Below, piece by piece: positions 24,525-35,758 of a stretch of 64,000 bases of DNA. How positions within the stretch are numbered: position 1 is the first letter of the stretch; each line of letters starts with the position of its first letter. The stretch lies in contig NC_048538.1 of assembly GCF_902806685.2 (NCBI RefSeq), positions 13,640,001-13,704,000 of the forward strand, read 5' to 3'. Made by a program: the position numbers and the translations under genes. This stretch comes from Maniola hyperantus. Its lineage: Eukaryota > Arthropoda > Insecta > Lepidoptera > Nymphalidae. Under the pieces are notes generated by a model that worked only from the letters and a program-made list of their open reading frames with translations, made no database searches and was not told where the DNA came from.

Positions 24525-24960
24525 GGTTTTTAGGGTTCCGTACCTCAAAAGGAAAAACGGAACCCTTATAGGATCACTTTGTTGTCTGTCTGTCTGTCTG
24601 TCTGTCAAGAAACCTACAGGGTACTTCCCGTTGACCTAGAATCATGAAATTTGGCAGGTAGGTAGATCTTATCGCTGACATTTGGGGAAAAATCTGAAAA
24701 CCGTGAATTTAGGCTTACATCACACAAAAAATTAAATTGTGTTCATGAACTAATAATTAGTATTTTCAATTTCCTAAGTAAGATAACTATATCAAGTGGG
24801 GTATCATATGAAAGGTCTGCACATGTGCATTCTAAAACAGATTTTTATTTATTTTTATGTATCATAGTTTTTGAATTATCCTGCAAAATGTCGAAAAAAT
24901 ACGACTGTAGTACGGAACAATCATTGCGCGAGCCTGACTCGCACTTGGCCGGTTTTTTGC
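24525..24960 (+). repeat. dispersed repeat I ('GGGTTCCGTACCTCAAAAGG')
   Basis: It runs from GGGTTCCGTACCTCAAAAGG, through a (GTCT)n microsatellite and GAAATTTGGCAGGTAGGTAG, to GACTCGCACTTGGCCGGTTT. Partial copies are at 20795-20960 and, antisense, at about 51141-51270 and 62925-63080. Confidence 0.7.
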
Positions 24961-25608
24961 GTAGCGTAACGCGGGTTATCCGCTAGTACAGAATAGAAAT
25001 CATTCAGGTAACTAATTCAGAACTATATTGGATTTCTCACTACATTTAGACACCGACCTACATATTAAAGTTTAGCTAACTTTACTTCTTGACTTGTTAC
25101 ACGTTAAATTCTAAGCACGAATTGCATATTGTATGCACGTCATATCTGCGTGGGATTCAACTGAAGTTTAGCTATTCGTACCTGGTATCATTTAGCAAGC
25201 GAGCACTTAGTGGAATTCGCTAATAAATACCTATTATTATCACACTAATTATTAGTGACTAATATTATAAAGTCGAAAGTTTGTATGTGTTTGTGTGTGT
25301 ATATATGTGTATGTTTGTTACTGTTTCACACAACACCCGTAAAAATCCGTAATTCCCTCGGATTTTTTTAAACAGTAACCACTTATGACATGTCGTAGAT
25401 ATTTTTTATATCCGTATTTTCACGGATTCGGATCGGATGAGTGCGTGATCGCTGACTGTAATCGAAGAGTTGCTTATCCATGCGGGAAATTGCGGGCATG
25501 AATCATTAAAGCAAGCCTGAACATAAATCCAAACAAAAAACTTTCTACTGAGTTCATTTAGAAAATAACAATCATGATTAAATATTATAAAAAAGTAAAG
25601 TTAAGTTA

Positions 25609-25657
25609 AGTTTTTTACTTTTTTCTAAAATATAATTTTAGAAAAAAGTAAAAAACT
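25609..25657. terminator. palindrome abutting the tRNA-Asp 3' end, with Pol III T-runs
   Basis: The arms 'AGTTTTTTACTTTTTTCTAA' and their reverse complement 'TTAGAAAAAAGTAAAAAACT' meet at a short AT centre. Read on the tRNA strand, the sequence 3-4 bp after the tRNA begins with T6 and then a second T6, which would terminate RNA polymerase III. The symmetric arrangement is unusual for a plain terminator. Confidence 0.7.
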
Positions 25658-25660
25658 ATC

Positions 25661-25732
25661 CTCCCCGGCGGGGAATCGAACCCCGGTCTCCCGCGTGACA
25701 GGCGGGGATACTTACCACTATACTACCGAGGA
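25661..25732 (-). tRNA. tRNA-Asp: tRNA-Asp (GUC)
   Basis: A complete cloverleaf can be drawn. The acceptor stem is TCCTCGG against CCGGGGA with one G-U pair, with discriminator G. The anticodon stem is CCCGC/GCGGG around loop CTGTCAC, giving anticodon GTC. The T arm is CCGGGGTTCGATTCCCCG. The A box (TAGTATAGTGG) and B box (GGTTCGATTCC) are intact, and a T-run terminator follows. There is no intron. Unlike the SINE heads in this window, no repeat tail follows. Confidence 0.95.
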
Positions 25733-25914
25733 TATGAAAGTTGGTTCGAAAATATAGCTTATTAATTTTATTGTTTACAATTCGATAATACCGTCGAATT
25801 ATTGATAATAATAATAATTTTATTATAAAAAAGATAAAGTTTATAAGTTTGTTTAAACAAATGACGCAACATTGATATATTTTATGAAGCAGGTATTTAA
25901 TACAATTATTATTA

Positions 25915-26100
25915 TGCCCGCGACTTCGTCCGCGCGAATATAGGTTTTTAAATTCCCCCGGGAATGTACTTACCTACCAAATATAATAATTGATGCCTCA
26001 TGGGTTTTAAAATATTTGTCTACCAAATTTCATCAAAATCGATTAAACTGATGAGCCGGAAAAGCTAGTAGACAGGCAGACAGCTACGCTCTTTCACATT
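25915..26100 (+). repeat. dispersed repeat (GCCCGCGACTTCGTCCGCGC)
   Basis: It belongs to the same family as 11645-11878. It is diverged and truncated. Confidence 0.55.
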
Positions 26101-26170
26101 TAAATATTTTAAGTATGGGTTTCTATGAAATCAAGTTTCATAGAACCCCATACTTAAAATATTTAAATGT
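26098..26170. repeat. near-perfect palindrome, ~72 bp
   Basis: 'TTAAGTATGGGTTTCTATGA' is mirrored by 'TCATAGAACCCCATACTTAA', with outer AAATATT on both sides and a six-base centre. It is a strong hairpin or cruciform candidate. Confidence 0.8.
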
Positions 26171-26455
26171 AGAATGCACGAACGAGTTAAAAAAAGAACA
26201 GTTACTGTATTTACCGAAATATTAAATCAAATAACATGTTTTACAGCGTGGGGTTCTCTATTTGCGTACTCCATGCGTACTCGAAGAGAAAAAAAAAGAC
26301 ATCAAGTTGACAACAAACGAAATGTTTGCCTTCCATCGAAGCGAAAGATAACAGAGTCGGCTTTGTTGTTCGCATTGAAAAGAAATCTTTTATTTTGCTC
26401 AGTCATAACCCTTTGACTGAAATTAGAACACTGAAATACCAGAATGTTGCACATG

Positions 26456-26778
26456 AAGCTGTGGTAGCCTAGTGGTTAGGACGTCCGCCTTCCAATCAGA
26501 GGTCGGGGGTCGATCCCGGGCACGCATCTCTAACTTTTCGGAGTTATGTGCGTTTTTTAAGTAGGTAATTAAAATATCACTTGCTTTAACGGTGAAGGAA
26601 AATATTGCGAGGAAACCTGCATGCCTGAGAGTTCTCCATAATGTTCTCAAAGGTGTGTGAAGTCTGCCAATCCGCACTTGGCCAGCGTGGTAGACTATGG
26701 CCAAAACCCTTCTCACTCTGAGAGGGGACCTGTGCTCTGTAGTGAGCCGGTGATGGGTTGATCATGATGATGATGATA
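26456..26778 (+). mobile_element. SINE family 1, sense, full length
   Basis: The head is AGCTGTGGTAGCCTAGTGGT and the body contains CTTTTCGGAGTTATGTGCGT. It ends GATGGGTTGATCATGATGAT. Confidence 0.8.
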
Positions 26779-27904
26779 TTTAGTTTTCCTTAGTTAGCAT
26801 ATACTAAGGAAGGAAGTAGCTTTTTGCTGAAATGCTAGAGCTGCACTAAGTAAGTATAAGCGGCCGGCGGTCCAGACCACTTTGTTACAGTAAACTGACA
26901 ATGAAATCTTGATACGACTGAAAAATTACTCCAGATGATCTAAAGCGCCGCCGGGCAAATCCAGTCGCTTACGTGTTTCTCCAAAAAGGTTTCTACGATT
27001 TGTGTATCTTTTAAGCAAACTAAGGAAAAAGAAAACTTACTAAACTTTCATTATCTAACGATATTCCAGATTGTAGAAAAAAGAAAATAATGTGATCGAA
27101 AAGACCGCGTAGGCAAAACAAAGAATACGAAAGGTATTATATTCCATAGCACTACCCTCAGACCTGAATTCGTAAGCAGAATGCGTGATGTTATGGAAAT
27201 TTCAGAAATGCCCCGTCAGCGAGTCGGAGGACTTACCTACACTGATGTCAGATTGTCTGAAATTATACCAACCCATTTGAGGTCAACCGTTAAATGCTAA
27301 ATTATATTCAATTAATTGAAATAGACGTAGGGTTACCATGCTGTATATTGTACCATACAGTCTGTTGTGATGATACCAGCGACTTCATCCGCGTGTATTT
27401 AGGTTTATGTACTGACTGACTGACTTAGACTGGGGGCACACGATGCGTTGCGGCGCCGCACCGCAAAGATTTCACCGTGAGCGGGGGCACACGATTGTTG
27501 TGATTGAGTGTGAGTGTTAAGTGTTGATTGTTGCGATTCTGGATTATTAGGTATAATATCGCAGTCGTAAAAATAAATCTGTAAAGCAAATAAGAATTGC
27601 GAAAGGCTAAAATGAATAAATTGGAAAGCACAAGCACTTATCTAATATCATGTAAATTTCATAAAAGGCACTTCAGTGAGGAATCGGGGAGGTTCGATAC
27701 GAATCAGAATTCAGTGAATAATTGGCGGAAATTGTTTGACTATAATTGAGAATGTTCATTTGTGGATAAATGTTATTATTGCAGACCAAGATAAATTACA
27801 ATCTACACTAATAATAATTATGAAGAGGTAAAGTTAGATGCACGAGGTACTTAATATCCGGAACCACTGCATCTATTTGAAAAATTCTTTCAGTTTTATT
27901 TTTG

Positions 27905-28045
27905 CGAGCTAAGTGTAAAGTATGCCGATCCGCACTGGGCAAGCGTAACAGATTATGGCCTTAACCTCTTCTCATTCTAAGACTCGTGTTCGGTACCAGT
28001 AGGCCGGCGCGGCGGTCGGTTACTCATGATGGTGATGACATTTTA
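27905..28045 (+). repeat. SINE family 1, 3' fragment, diverged
   Basis: It keeps 'GCCGATCCGCACTGGGCAAG' and 'TTCTCATTCTAAGACTCGTG', matching the 3' half of the family. Confidence 0.55.
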
Positions 28046-29139
28046 ACATTACAGTTTGGATTTTTATTTGTATCGAAGAAAATTGGTTATATGTACTTAA
28101 TATTTACTAGATGATAATATCGAAGAATTTTAGAGCCATAATAAAAAATTAGGAACTCTCAGGTGTTTTATATGTTAGGTACAAAGGCTGCCTAAAGCAA
28201 AGGCTGTGTGGAAGTTCCTACAATAGACCTATGCACTGACGTATGTCGGTTGAGCATAATGATGATTATGATACCTATAATATTTTTTCTTCATATTAAT
28301 TCAACTTGGACACAGCTAATAAAATGAATAATAGAAGCTAGGTTTTAAAACTTAAACTGAATTTATTGTTCTAGCTAGGTGTATCACTATACTAAAAATT
28401 TAACTCGTAGCTATAAAATATTTCATAACCAAGGGAATATTGAAGTTTAACTGAGTTTAACCGAGCCGAATTTCAATTCGGAACTGCTATAAGCCGTAAA
28501 CGTAGAACTTCGCATAAGGCTTTATTTTATGCAATATAATTGGAGTTCGCAATAATTGGGCCTCTCGTGAGCAAATTTGCATCTGAAAGTAAATCGATTT
28601 AGAGCACACAACGGAGCTCTTCGGTACAGACCGTACTCGGTAGGTTTCCCGAGAAAAGTGCATAAATTCATTCGCCACTTTTTGTTTTAGATTTTTTTTT
28701 GCCATGTCGCACACCAGTACACTACAAAGACCGATCATTTTAAAAGGAATATTGGATAAGTATTTTTTTCACGCTAGGATCAGACCTAGCGGGATTGCGC
28801 GAATTTTTCCATTCGTGGAACTCCGCTCTAATGTGTCCTATTGAGCACTGATACGGGCGAGTTCAGACAGAACAAATGAGCGCAAACTAAGGCAAAAGAA
28901 CGAATAGGTGCGGACGAAAAATATAAAGTGAATTGAACAAAGCTTTCGCTTGCTTTCAGTTGTGTAGGTAGCGACGAATCACAACGCACATAAAACAGAG
29001 GACGCATGAGGACAGAAGTCCTCAGAATTTTGGTAGCTTTTACTCTGTGTAACCAGACTGAATTTTCGTTCTGATTTGTCGCTTTGTGCTTTGAATCGCA
29101 GATCGCTCGCAAAAGCTCTGCTCTCTAATGGAAAACTAG

Positions 29140-29365
29140 CTTATCCCCGCGACTTCATGCGCTTGGAATACACAAATTTCAAATCCCTATTTTCCCCTTT
29201 AGGAGTTGAGTTTTCAAAAATCCTTTCTTAGCGGATGTCTACGTCATAATAGATAACTGTACACCAAATTTCAGCCCGATCTGTCCAGTAGTCCAAGCTG
29301 TGCGTTGATAGATCAGTCAGTCAGTCAGTTAGTCAGTCAGTCACCTTTCATTTTATATATTTAGA
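29140..29365 (+). repeat. dispersed repeat F with (CAGT)n tail
   Basis: The words CTTAGCGGATGTCTACGTCA and AAGCTGTGCGTTGATAGATC are followed by a run of CAGT repeats and TTTATATATTTAGA. It is the same family as 6092-6300. Confidence 0.7.
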
Positions 29366-30241
29366 AGAAGAAGATTAGATTTGAGAATATTTCCGTAAAG
29401 AGCTAATCTTGAAAAGTGAATGGCACACAATCTATTTGCTATCCAAAATGTTGAAACTCGAGTTAAACTCCAGTAAAACCACATTAAAGTCGAGGACTAG
29501 ACGAAATCACTTTTGACGTAGAGCCAAAGGACGAGTTAAATCGTCTTGAAAATCACTATAAAACCAACAAACAATTTCTTATATATCAAAATAATTGATG
29601 TGTTGCAAAATATGAAATGTTTTTAAAATATCTTACAGCTACAGTTATCTATACTAATCTATACCGATATTATAAAGAGGTAAACTTTGTAAGTTTGTTT
29701 GTTTGAAGTGATCTCTGGAACTACTGAACCGATTTTGAAAATTCGTTTACCAGTAGAAAGCTACATTATTCTTGAGTGACATAGGCTATATTTAATTTTC
29801 AAAAAAATTTTAGATCTTTACGAAAATTGTGATAAGCTACCCGTGCGAAGCAATAGTGGGCCCAGGTTTCATACAAAATGTACATGGCCCTCTTCCTGTT
29901 AAATGTTTATCAAAAATAAAAATCAAATCTATTCATTTCTCAGATTTATTTGTGTAGGTGAAATAGGTATGTATGCAAGGTTATTCGTGGTATTAAAAAA
30001 CATGGTTTAAGAAACCATAAAAACTTATACCTACTTAGTAAGCTCAAGTATTCCTCATCAAATCTACTATGTCGATGTTCCTCATAGATAATAATAGATA
30101 AAGACTATGGTCTAGGTATCCCTTTGGTTCGCTATGATCTGCCACTGATTTATCAAAAACACGTCAAAAGTTGTAAATATTTATAAATCTTAGTGCAATG
30201 TTTTTATAGGTATATTTTGAAAATATAGTGTAACTACAGCA

Positions 30242-33200
30242 ATGGCGGAGAAGAAAAACGAATTTCCGGCGGGGATTGAGGCGTACAGGCGTTTGCTGGC
30301 CTTTGAGACATGGGAGGATTATTTGGATTCACTCATTGAAATTGCCGACCTGCGAAATCTAAGGAGCCTCGCCTCGGCACGGACTGTTGCGGCACTTGGT
30401 TATAGGTAAAGTGATAAAACAAGCGGCGATAGCTTAGTGATTAAGACGTCGGTTAAGCCTTTTATTCGGGAGTTCGGGTTCGATTTCGGGCATCTTAAAG
30501 TTTTGTGAAATCTGCATGCACTTGGTTGGCATGGTGGACTATGCCCAAACATTTGTCATTCTGAGAGGAGACCCGGCTCCACTATAGAAAGGTTCACCAC
30601 TATTTATTCACGAATATTATACTACATAGGTATAGCGGTAATATTCAGTATAATGAGGTTCATTTGCACTTTACATATCTGTAATTTCAAGTTTCGGAGA
30701 CACGTATTTATAGACATTTATACAATTTTAAAATGATTAACATTATAAATAGAAAACACGATTACTACATAGATTTCGTTAATATTCACTGGAAAGATAT
30801 TAATTTGCACTGATCTTTACGTAATTTCTTAATTTCAAGACACGTAATCGCGTATTTTATACAGATTTATGTAAATAAAATGAAATTAATTAGGTCCCTA
30901 GCATTTTTAGAAACACAAAACCGCAAAGTATGAACTACGAACACATATAAAGATTACCATAACATAAATCTATAATACTTTTTTTTTAACTGGTTTTACG
31001 GCTCTGGGATCTATAATAATCTTGCTGGGAACCAAAGACCAATAAAGTAAACTTAGCAAGATACTTTTTTTTTTAACTGGTTTTACGGCTCTGGGTTCTA
31101 ATCTATACCTCCCCCCCGCTCCCACCATCAAGAGCGAGCGAAGCGAGCTCGGGACTTGGGGCACTCCGACTCGGAAGGGTTAGGTTAGAAGGGGATGGCG
31201 GGGTCTGTAAGACCCCGCCATCCCCTTCGTGGGTTATTTCTTTTTTTACCACCCAGAAAAAAGGAGCCCCGCGAAGCGGGGCTCCGTCGACGGGCCCCGG
31301 TCGACGAGAAGAGACCACCACTATGGTGGGGGGTCTCTTTCCTCCCCCCCGCTCCCACCATCAAGAGCGAGCGAAGCGAGCTCGGGACTTGGGGCACTCC
31401 GACTCGGAAGGGTTAGGTTAGAAGGGGATGGCGGGGTCTTACAGACCCCGCCATCCCCTTCGTGGGTTATTTCTTTTTTTACCACCCAGAAAAAAGGAGC
31501 CCCGCGAAGCGGGGCTCCGTCGACGGGCCCCGGTCGACGAGAAGAGACCACCACTATGGTGGGGGGTCTCTTTCCTCCCCCCCGCTCCCACCATCAAGAG
31601 CGAGCGAAGCGAGCTCGGGACTTGGGGCACTCCGACTCGGAACGGTTAGGTTAGAAGGGGATGGCGGGGTCTGTAAGACCCTGCCATCCCCTTCGTGGGT
31701 TATTTCTTTTTTTACCACCCAGAAAAAAGGAGCCCCGCGAAGCGGGGCTCCGTCGACGGGCCCCGGTCGACGGGCCCCGGTCGACGAGAAGAGACCACCA
31801 CTATGGTGGGGGGTCTCTTTCCTCCCCCCCGCTCCCACCATCAAGAGCGAGCGAAGCGAGCTCGGGACTTGGGGCACTCCGACTCGGAAGGGTTAGGTTA
31901 GAAGGGGATGGCGGGGTCTTACAGACCCCGCCATCCCCTTCGTGGGTTATTTCTTTTTTTACCACCCAGAAAAAAGGAGCCCCGCGAAGCGGGGCTCCGT
32001 CGACGGGCCCCGGTCGACGAGAAGAGACCACCACTATGGTGGGGGGTCTCTTTCCTCCCCCCCGCTCCCACCATCAAGAGCGAGCGAAGCGAGCTCGGGA
32101 CTTGGGGCACTCCGACTCGGAACGGTTAGGTTAGAAGGGGATGGCGGGGTCTGTAAGACCCTGCCATCCCCTTCGTGGGTTATTTCTTTTTTTACCACCC
32201 AGAAAAAAGGAGCCCCGCGAAGCGGGGCTCCGTCGACGGGCCCCGGTCGACGGGCCCCGGTCGACGAGAAGAGACCACCACTATGGTGGGGGGTCTCTTT
32301 CCTCCCCCCCGCTCCCACCATCAAGAGCGAGCGAAGCTAGCTCGGGACTTGGGGCACTCCGACTCGGAATGGTTAGGTTAGAAGGGGATAAACCCCCCCC
32401 CCCCCCCTAACCTACCCAATCCTTAAGTTTTTTAAAACAGGCTACGCCAGAAGACTCGCTTTAAAGCCGTTTAGAAAAAAAAAGTTTACTTTACTGGTCT
32501 GTAGTCTGTACAGCAGCAGCAAAAGTATTATAGATTAGAACCCAGAGCCGTAAAATCAGTAAAAAAAAAAGTATTACAGGTGTTAACGGTGGTAACCTAT
32601 GACAGTATCTATTGTATTTTGCGATTTTGTATTGTGTTTGTTTAGTTTATTCTAAAAATGCTAATTGTGATTAAAGTGATTAATTTTATTTAAAAAAATG
32701 ATTTTCGAGCTCTGAAATTTTAACTTAGAGTTTCAGGAGCACCCCCTTTACTGCCCCCTATCCCAATGGATGGTATTGTACTCTATAGCAACCCCGGAGA
32801 CCCATGCTCAGTAGTGACCAGGCGATAGGTTGATGATGATGATGATGATGATAACCTTCTAAGAATGATCTCGTAAAAAGGCTTACAGCCGATAGTAATA
32901 ATAATTAATCAACCTTTGATTAGGCGCAGTGTTGGAAGACGGTACTAGGTGGACGGACGACATCAGACGAGTCGCAGGGAGCCACTGGATTCAGGCGACG
33001 CAAGACCGTTGTGTGTGGAAGTCCCCACAAGATACCTATGTCCAGCATTGGACGTCTATCGGTTGATGATGATGATGATGAATCAATCTCGCTGTAATCG
33101 AAATCGAATAAAAGAAATACAAAACTGCACGAAAAGATCAAGATTAATTAAGAGCAAGACTATAGCAGCGTCGCAAGCTATGCCTGGAATCAGCAGCTCA

Positions 33201-35669
33201 AGACCGTGGTAGTCTTAACCCTTCTACAGTGCGACAAGGCTCTTTTAGCACTTGAATGACATTGACAGGGGGTGCTGTTGGAGAACAAAGCTTAGCTTAG
33301 GCTTAGAATATTCAAACAAGAACAATGGGGACACTTGACGGCAACGTTAGTTCTGATTTTCGCCACGCGCCCAGATAGCCTGGTCGCACTGTAAGTTAGC
33401 GCGCGTAGATGCATCTTTCACTGCATCAGAAGAGATCTCAGTCAACCGAGAGTTGTCAATGAATAAAAAACCTTTATTTTCAAAGAGCAAACGGTGACAC
33501 ATTAAATGAAAAAGAATTCTACGCACGTCGCGCCGCCATACACGCGATTGTCTTTCCGGTGGTCCAGCCGTACGTGCTGGTTAGCGAGGGGGCGAACATT
33601 GACGACCCCTTTTTCAGGGAGCTCTCTGTGCGTGAACGAGCCAACAGAGTCGGGATTTTACAGGTAAAACTTAAACACGAGCCTCTTACTTTAAGAACCT
33701 TGTGTTTCTTCAATCTATACTACTAAATAAAATTGTAGTGTCTGTATGTTTGAACGGGCTAATCTTCGGAACGGCTGAACCTATTTTGACAAGGCTTTCA
33801 CAGACAAGTAGAGGATTAACCAAGGAGTAACATAGGCTATTTTTTAACTGACTTTCAAAAAAGGAGGAGTCGTGTTTTTCTACCTATGTACACCGAAATC
33901 TCCGAGTTTTCTGAACCAATTTGCGTAGGTAATTTTTTTTTTTAGGAAGGAAGGTAAGGAATTGCATTCCTAAATCGTAGTGCTCCCACGGGGATTTTAA
34001 AGATTCATGTGTTTACATGTTTTTACGAAATTTGGTACTGCATCCTTGCATCTCCGGGCTACTATGGATAGGCTACTTTTTGTCCTGGAAAATCAAAAGT
34101 TCCCACGGGTTTTTAAAAACCTAAATCCACGCGGGTGAAGCCGCGGGAATCAGCTAATCATAGATATGGTTTGTGTTACTTGACAATTATTATTATACGG
34201 TTCAATACAATCAATAGGTACTAGATGATGCCCAAGAGTTCGTCCGCGCGAGTTTAGGTTTTTTAAAAATCCCAGAGGAACTCATTAATTTTCCGGAATA
34301 AAAATTAGCCTTACTTAACGAGACCCTGGTTCATTGAACCTATTAATTACCCACGAGCTATTTACGTTTGGTCTCTACTTTCAAATCGTAAATCCGAGTG
34401 AGTACCTACACCATTTTATGGCCTCAAACTTGACAGGTTTTGTATGTGGCAGTGAAAATTTTATGTCACAAAATTGATATAAGTACTGTCCATAGATATA
34501 CAGCATAACTAGCCTATTAATAAGTTCTATTCCATATTAGTAAAAGAGCCCTAGTCTTTGTACACTTAAAACTAAATTCGTTGAATATTTTTTTAAATAA
34601 AATCAAGAGTATCAATATCAACTCTATTTCAGCCCTATCCGTCCAGTAGCAGTTATTAAGTAGTTACCTAGCCTTTTGCTATTAGGTTCACTAGCGATTA
34701 CTTCATCTGTCATCAAAGCGTCAATCTATATTTTGCAGTCCGTAATATTCATCCGGCATTTCACGAAAGGCGGCTTTGAAATATCCGGCTATATTGATTA
34801 CGCGCACCGGCTCATATCGGAGGATTGGGGGCCGTATTTCAAGAGCAACAAAATGCTGTGGCCGAAGGACAGTGATTTGGGGTATTACCATTGGCGCCAT
34901 GGCACTGTTAGAAGCAATATCAGTAGAAACTACAAGGTGACTTAATACCTATAGTTGAAATAGAAATAAGTAAATAAAAGATGTACTAGTACTAAGGCCT
35001 CATAAGAAAGCTCAGAGTCATTCAGCGGGCGATGGAGAGAGCTATGCTTGGAGTTTCTCTACGTGATCAAATCAGAAATGAGGAGATCCGTAGGATAACT
35101 AGAGTAACCGGTTGCGAAACTGAAGTAGCAATGAGCAGGGTACATAGTTCGTAAAACCGATAGACGTTGGGGTCCCAAGGTGCTGGAATGGTGACCTCGC
35201 ACCGGCAGACGCATTGTTGGAAGACCCTCCACTAGGTGGACGGACGACATCAGACGAGTCGCACGGAGCCGCTGAATTCAGGCGGCGCAAGACCGTGGCG
35301 TGTGGAAGTCCCAACAAGAGACCTATGTCCAGCAGTTCTATTCCATATTAGTAAAGTCTATCGGTTGATGATGATGATGAAGTAAAAGATTGTTTTTGTC
35401 ATTAACATCGATAAACTCTAGGATAACTTAGCAAGATGAAATTTGATATCCTCTATTCGATTATTATGAGACTATGGAACAATTGAAAAATTCCGCAGCC
35501 AGTCATGGATATCGAAAAAGGACTTCTCTTTCAAAATCGTCACGATCACAAGATCATTTGCCCTGACCCGCAGCAAGATCCCGGTCAAAATACGACCAAG
35601 CAGAGAATTTATTCAAAACGCTACACCCAGGTTGAAATCTATGATCATGTTGTGAGAAGAAAAACTTGA
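30242..35669 (+). CDS. CFAP299: cilia- and flagella-associated protein 299 (CFAP299/C4orf22) homologue, complete
   Basis: Four exons join in phase: 30242-30405, 33486-33663, 34739-34936 and 35499-35669 (711 nt, 236 residues plus TGA). All introns are GT-AG, and the start ATG has context CAGCAATGG. Known CFAP299 proteins are about 233 residues. Matching landmarks run end to end: FETWEDYLDS near residue 22, LGYR at the exon 1 end, EFYARRAAI, VIFIRHFTKGGFEISGYIDY, AHRL-SEDW, EKGLLF and a C-terminus …EIYDHVVRRKT. The family is tied to cilia and sperm flagella; no enzyme motif is present. Intron 1 (3.1 kb) holds an old SINE, the 30971-32577 foldback array and a LINE fragment; intron 3 holds another LINE fragment. 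A polyadenylation signal AATAAA follows 90 bp after the stop. The gene is convergent with NOS. Confidence 0.93.
30425..30610 (+). repeat. diverged SINE family 1 relative in CFAP299 intron 1
   Basis: It has a tRNA-like head (GCGGCGATAGCTTAGTGATT, then GGGTTCGATTTCGGGCAT) and a tail resembling GGTGGACTATGCCCAAAC…GAGAGGAGACCCG. It lies only 20 bp after exon 1. Confidence 0.6.
30971..32577. mobile_element. foldback element with terminal inverted repeats enclosing a tandem array
   Basis: The left end has two direct copies of 'ACTGGTTTTACGGCTCTGGG' (about 30989-31008 and 31076-31095), each preceded by TACTTTTTTTTT. The right end (32530-32576) is the inverted partner: TTCTAATCTATA-type sequence, CCCAGAGCCGTAAAA and A-rich GTATTA. 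An inner pair, AGACCAATAAAGTAAACTT (about 31037) and AAGTTTACTTTACTGGTCT (about 32482), also matches in inverted order. Between them is a hairpin-rich tandem array. No transposase frame is seen, and I could not fix a target-site duplication. Confidence 0.75.
31108..32390. repeat. tandem array of 233/247-bp hairpin-rich units
   Basis: The word GGTTAGGTTAGAAGGGGAT starts at 31178, 31411, 31644, 31891, 32124 and 32371, giving periods of 233, 233, 247, 233 and 247. The 247-bp form has an extra CGGGCCCCGGTCGA. Each unit holds four or more hairpins: GGGGATGGCGGGGTC with its complement around a 5-base loop; GGAGCCCCGC-GAA-GCGGGGCTCC; GTCGACGGGCCCCGGTCGAC; and AGAGACCACCAC with GTGGGGGGTCTCT. The last unit decays into a run of 15 C at 32393-32407. 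Long open frames cross the array on both strands because 233+247 is a multiple of three; I do not regard them as genes. Confidence 0.9.
32920..33080 (+). mobile_element. LINE ORF2 C-terminal fragment
   Basis: It contains GGCGCAGTGTTGGAAGACG-like sequence, GGACGACATCAGACGAGTCG and ends GACGTCTATCGGTTGATGAT with an (ATG)n tail. It lies in CFAP299 intron 1. Confidence 0.7.
34005..34155 (-). repeat. dispersed repeat (GCCCGCGACTTCGT family), antisense
   Basis: It contains ACTTTTTGTCCTGGAAAATC and AAACCTAAATCCACGCGGGT. A sense fragment of the same family follows at 34222-34330. Both are in CFAP299 intron 2. Confidence 0.55.
34995..35380 (+). mobile_element. LINE ORF2 C-terminal fragment with internal insertion
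   Basis: It begins near AAGAAAGCTCAGAGTCATTC and runs to the (ATG)n end at about 35380. Near the end, the expected 'CAGCAGTGGACGTCTATCGG' reads CAGCAG, then TTCTATTCCATATTAGTAAA, then TCTATCGG. The inserted 20 bases also occur at about 34528 in the same intron region. It lies in CFAP299 intron 3. Confidence 0.7.
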
Positions 35670-35758
35670 CAGGAGTACAGTTTAGATTGGGCTTATAGTA
35701 CTTTAGAATAGGATTTATTGTCAAACCTATATCATTTTTAAGGATTTTACAAGTAACA

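Larger units (their letters stand above)
10426..30241. other. long intergenic stretch between annexin and CFAP299
   Basis: Apart from the tRNA-Asp gene and the repeats listed separately, I see no exon that I can support here. Open frames are short and fall mostly in repeats or AT-rich DNA. Stretches such as 12640-13970, 14890-15600, 16050-17010, 18120-19070, 21800-22390 and 27780-28840 show no recognisable feature. Confidence 0.5.

Noticed and set aside
31195..32410. Long open reading frames on both strands across the 31-32 kb array (up to ~157 codons)
   Set aside because: They are a by-product of GC-rich repeats whose 480-bp dimer period is divisible by three. They overlap in several frames, are proline/arginine-rich, and have no splice or family support.
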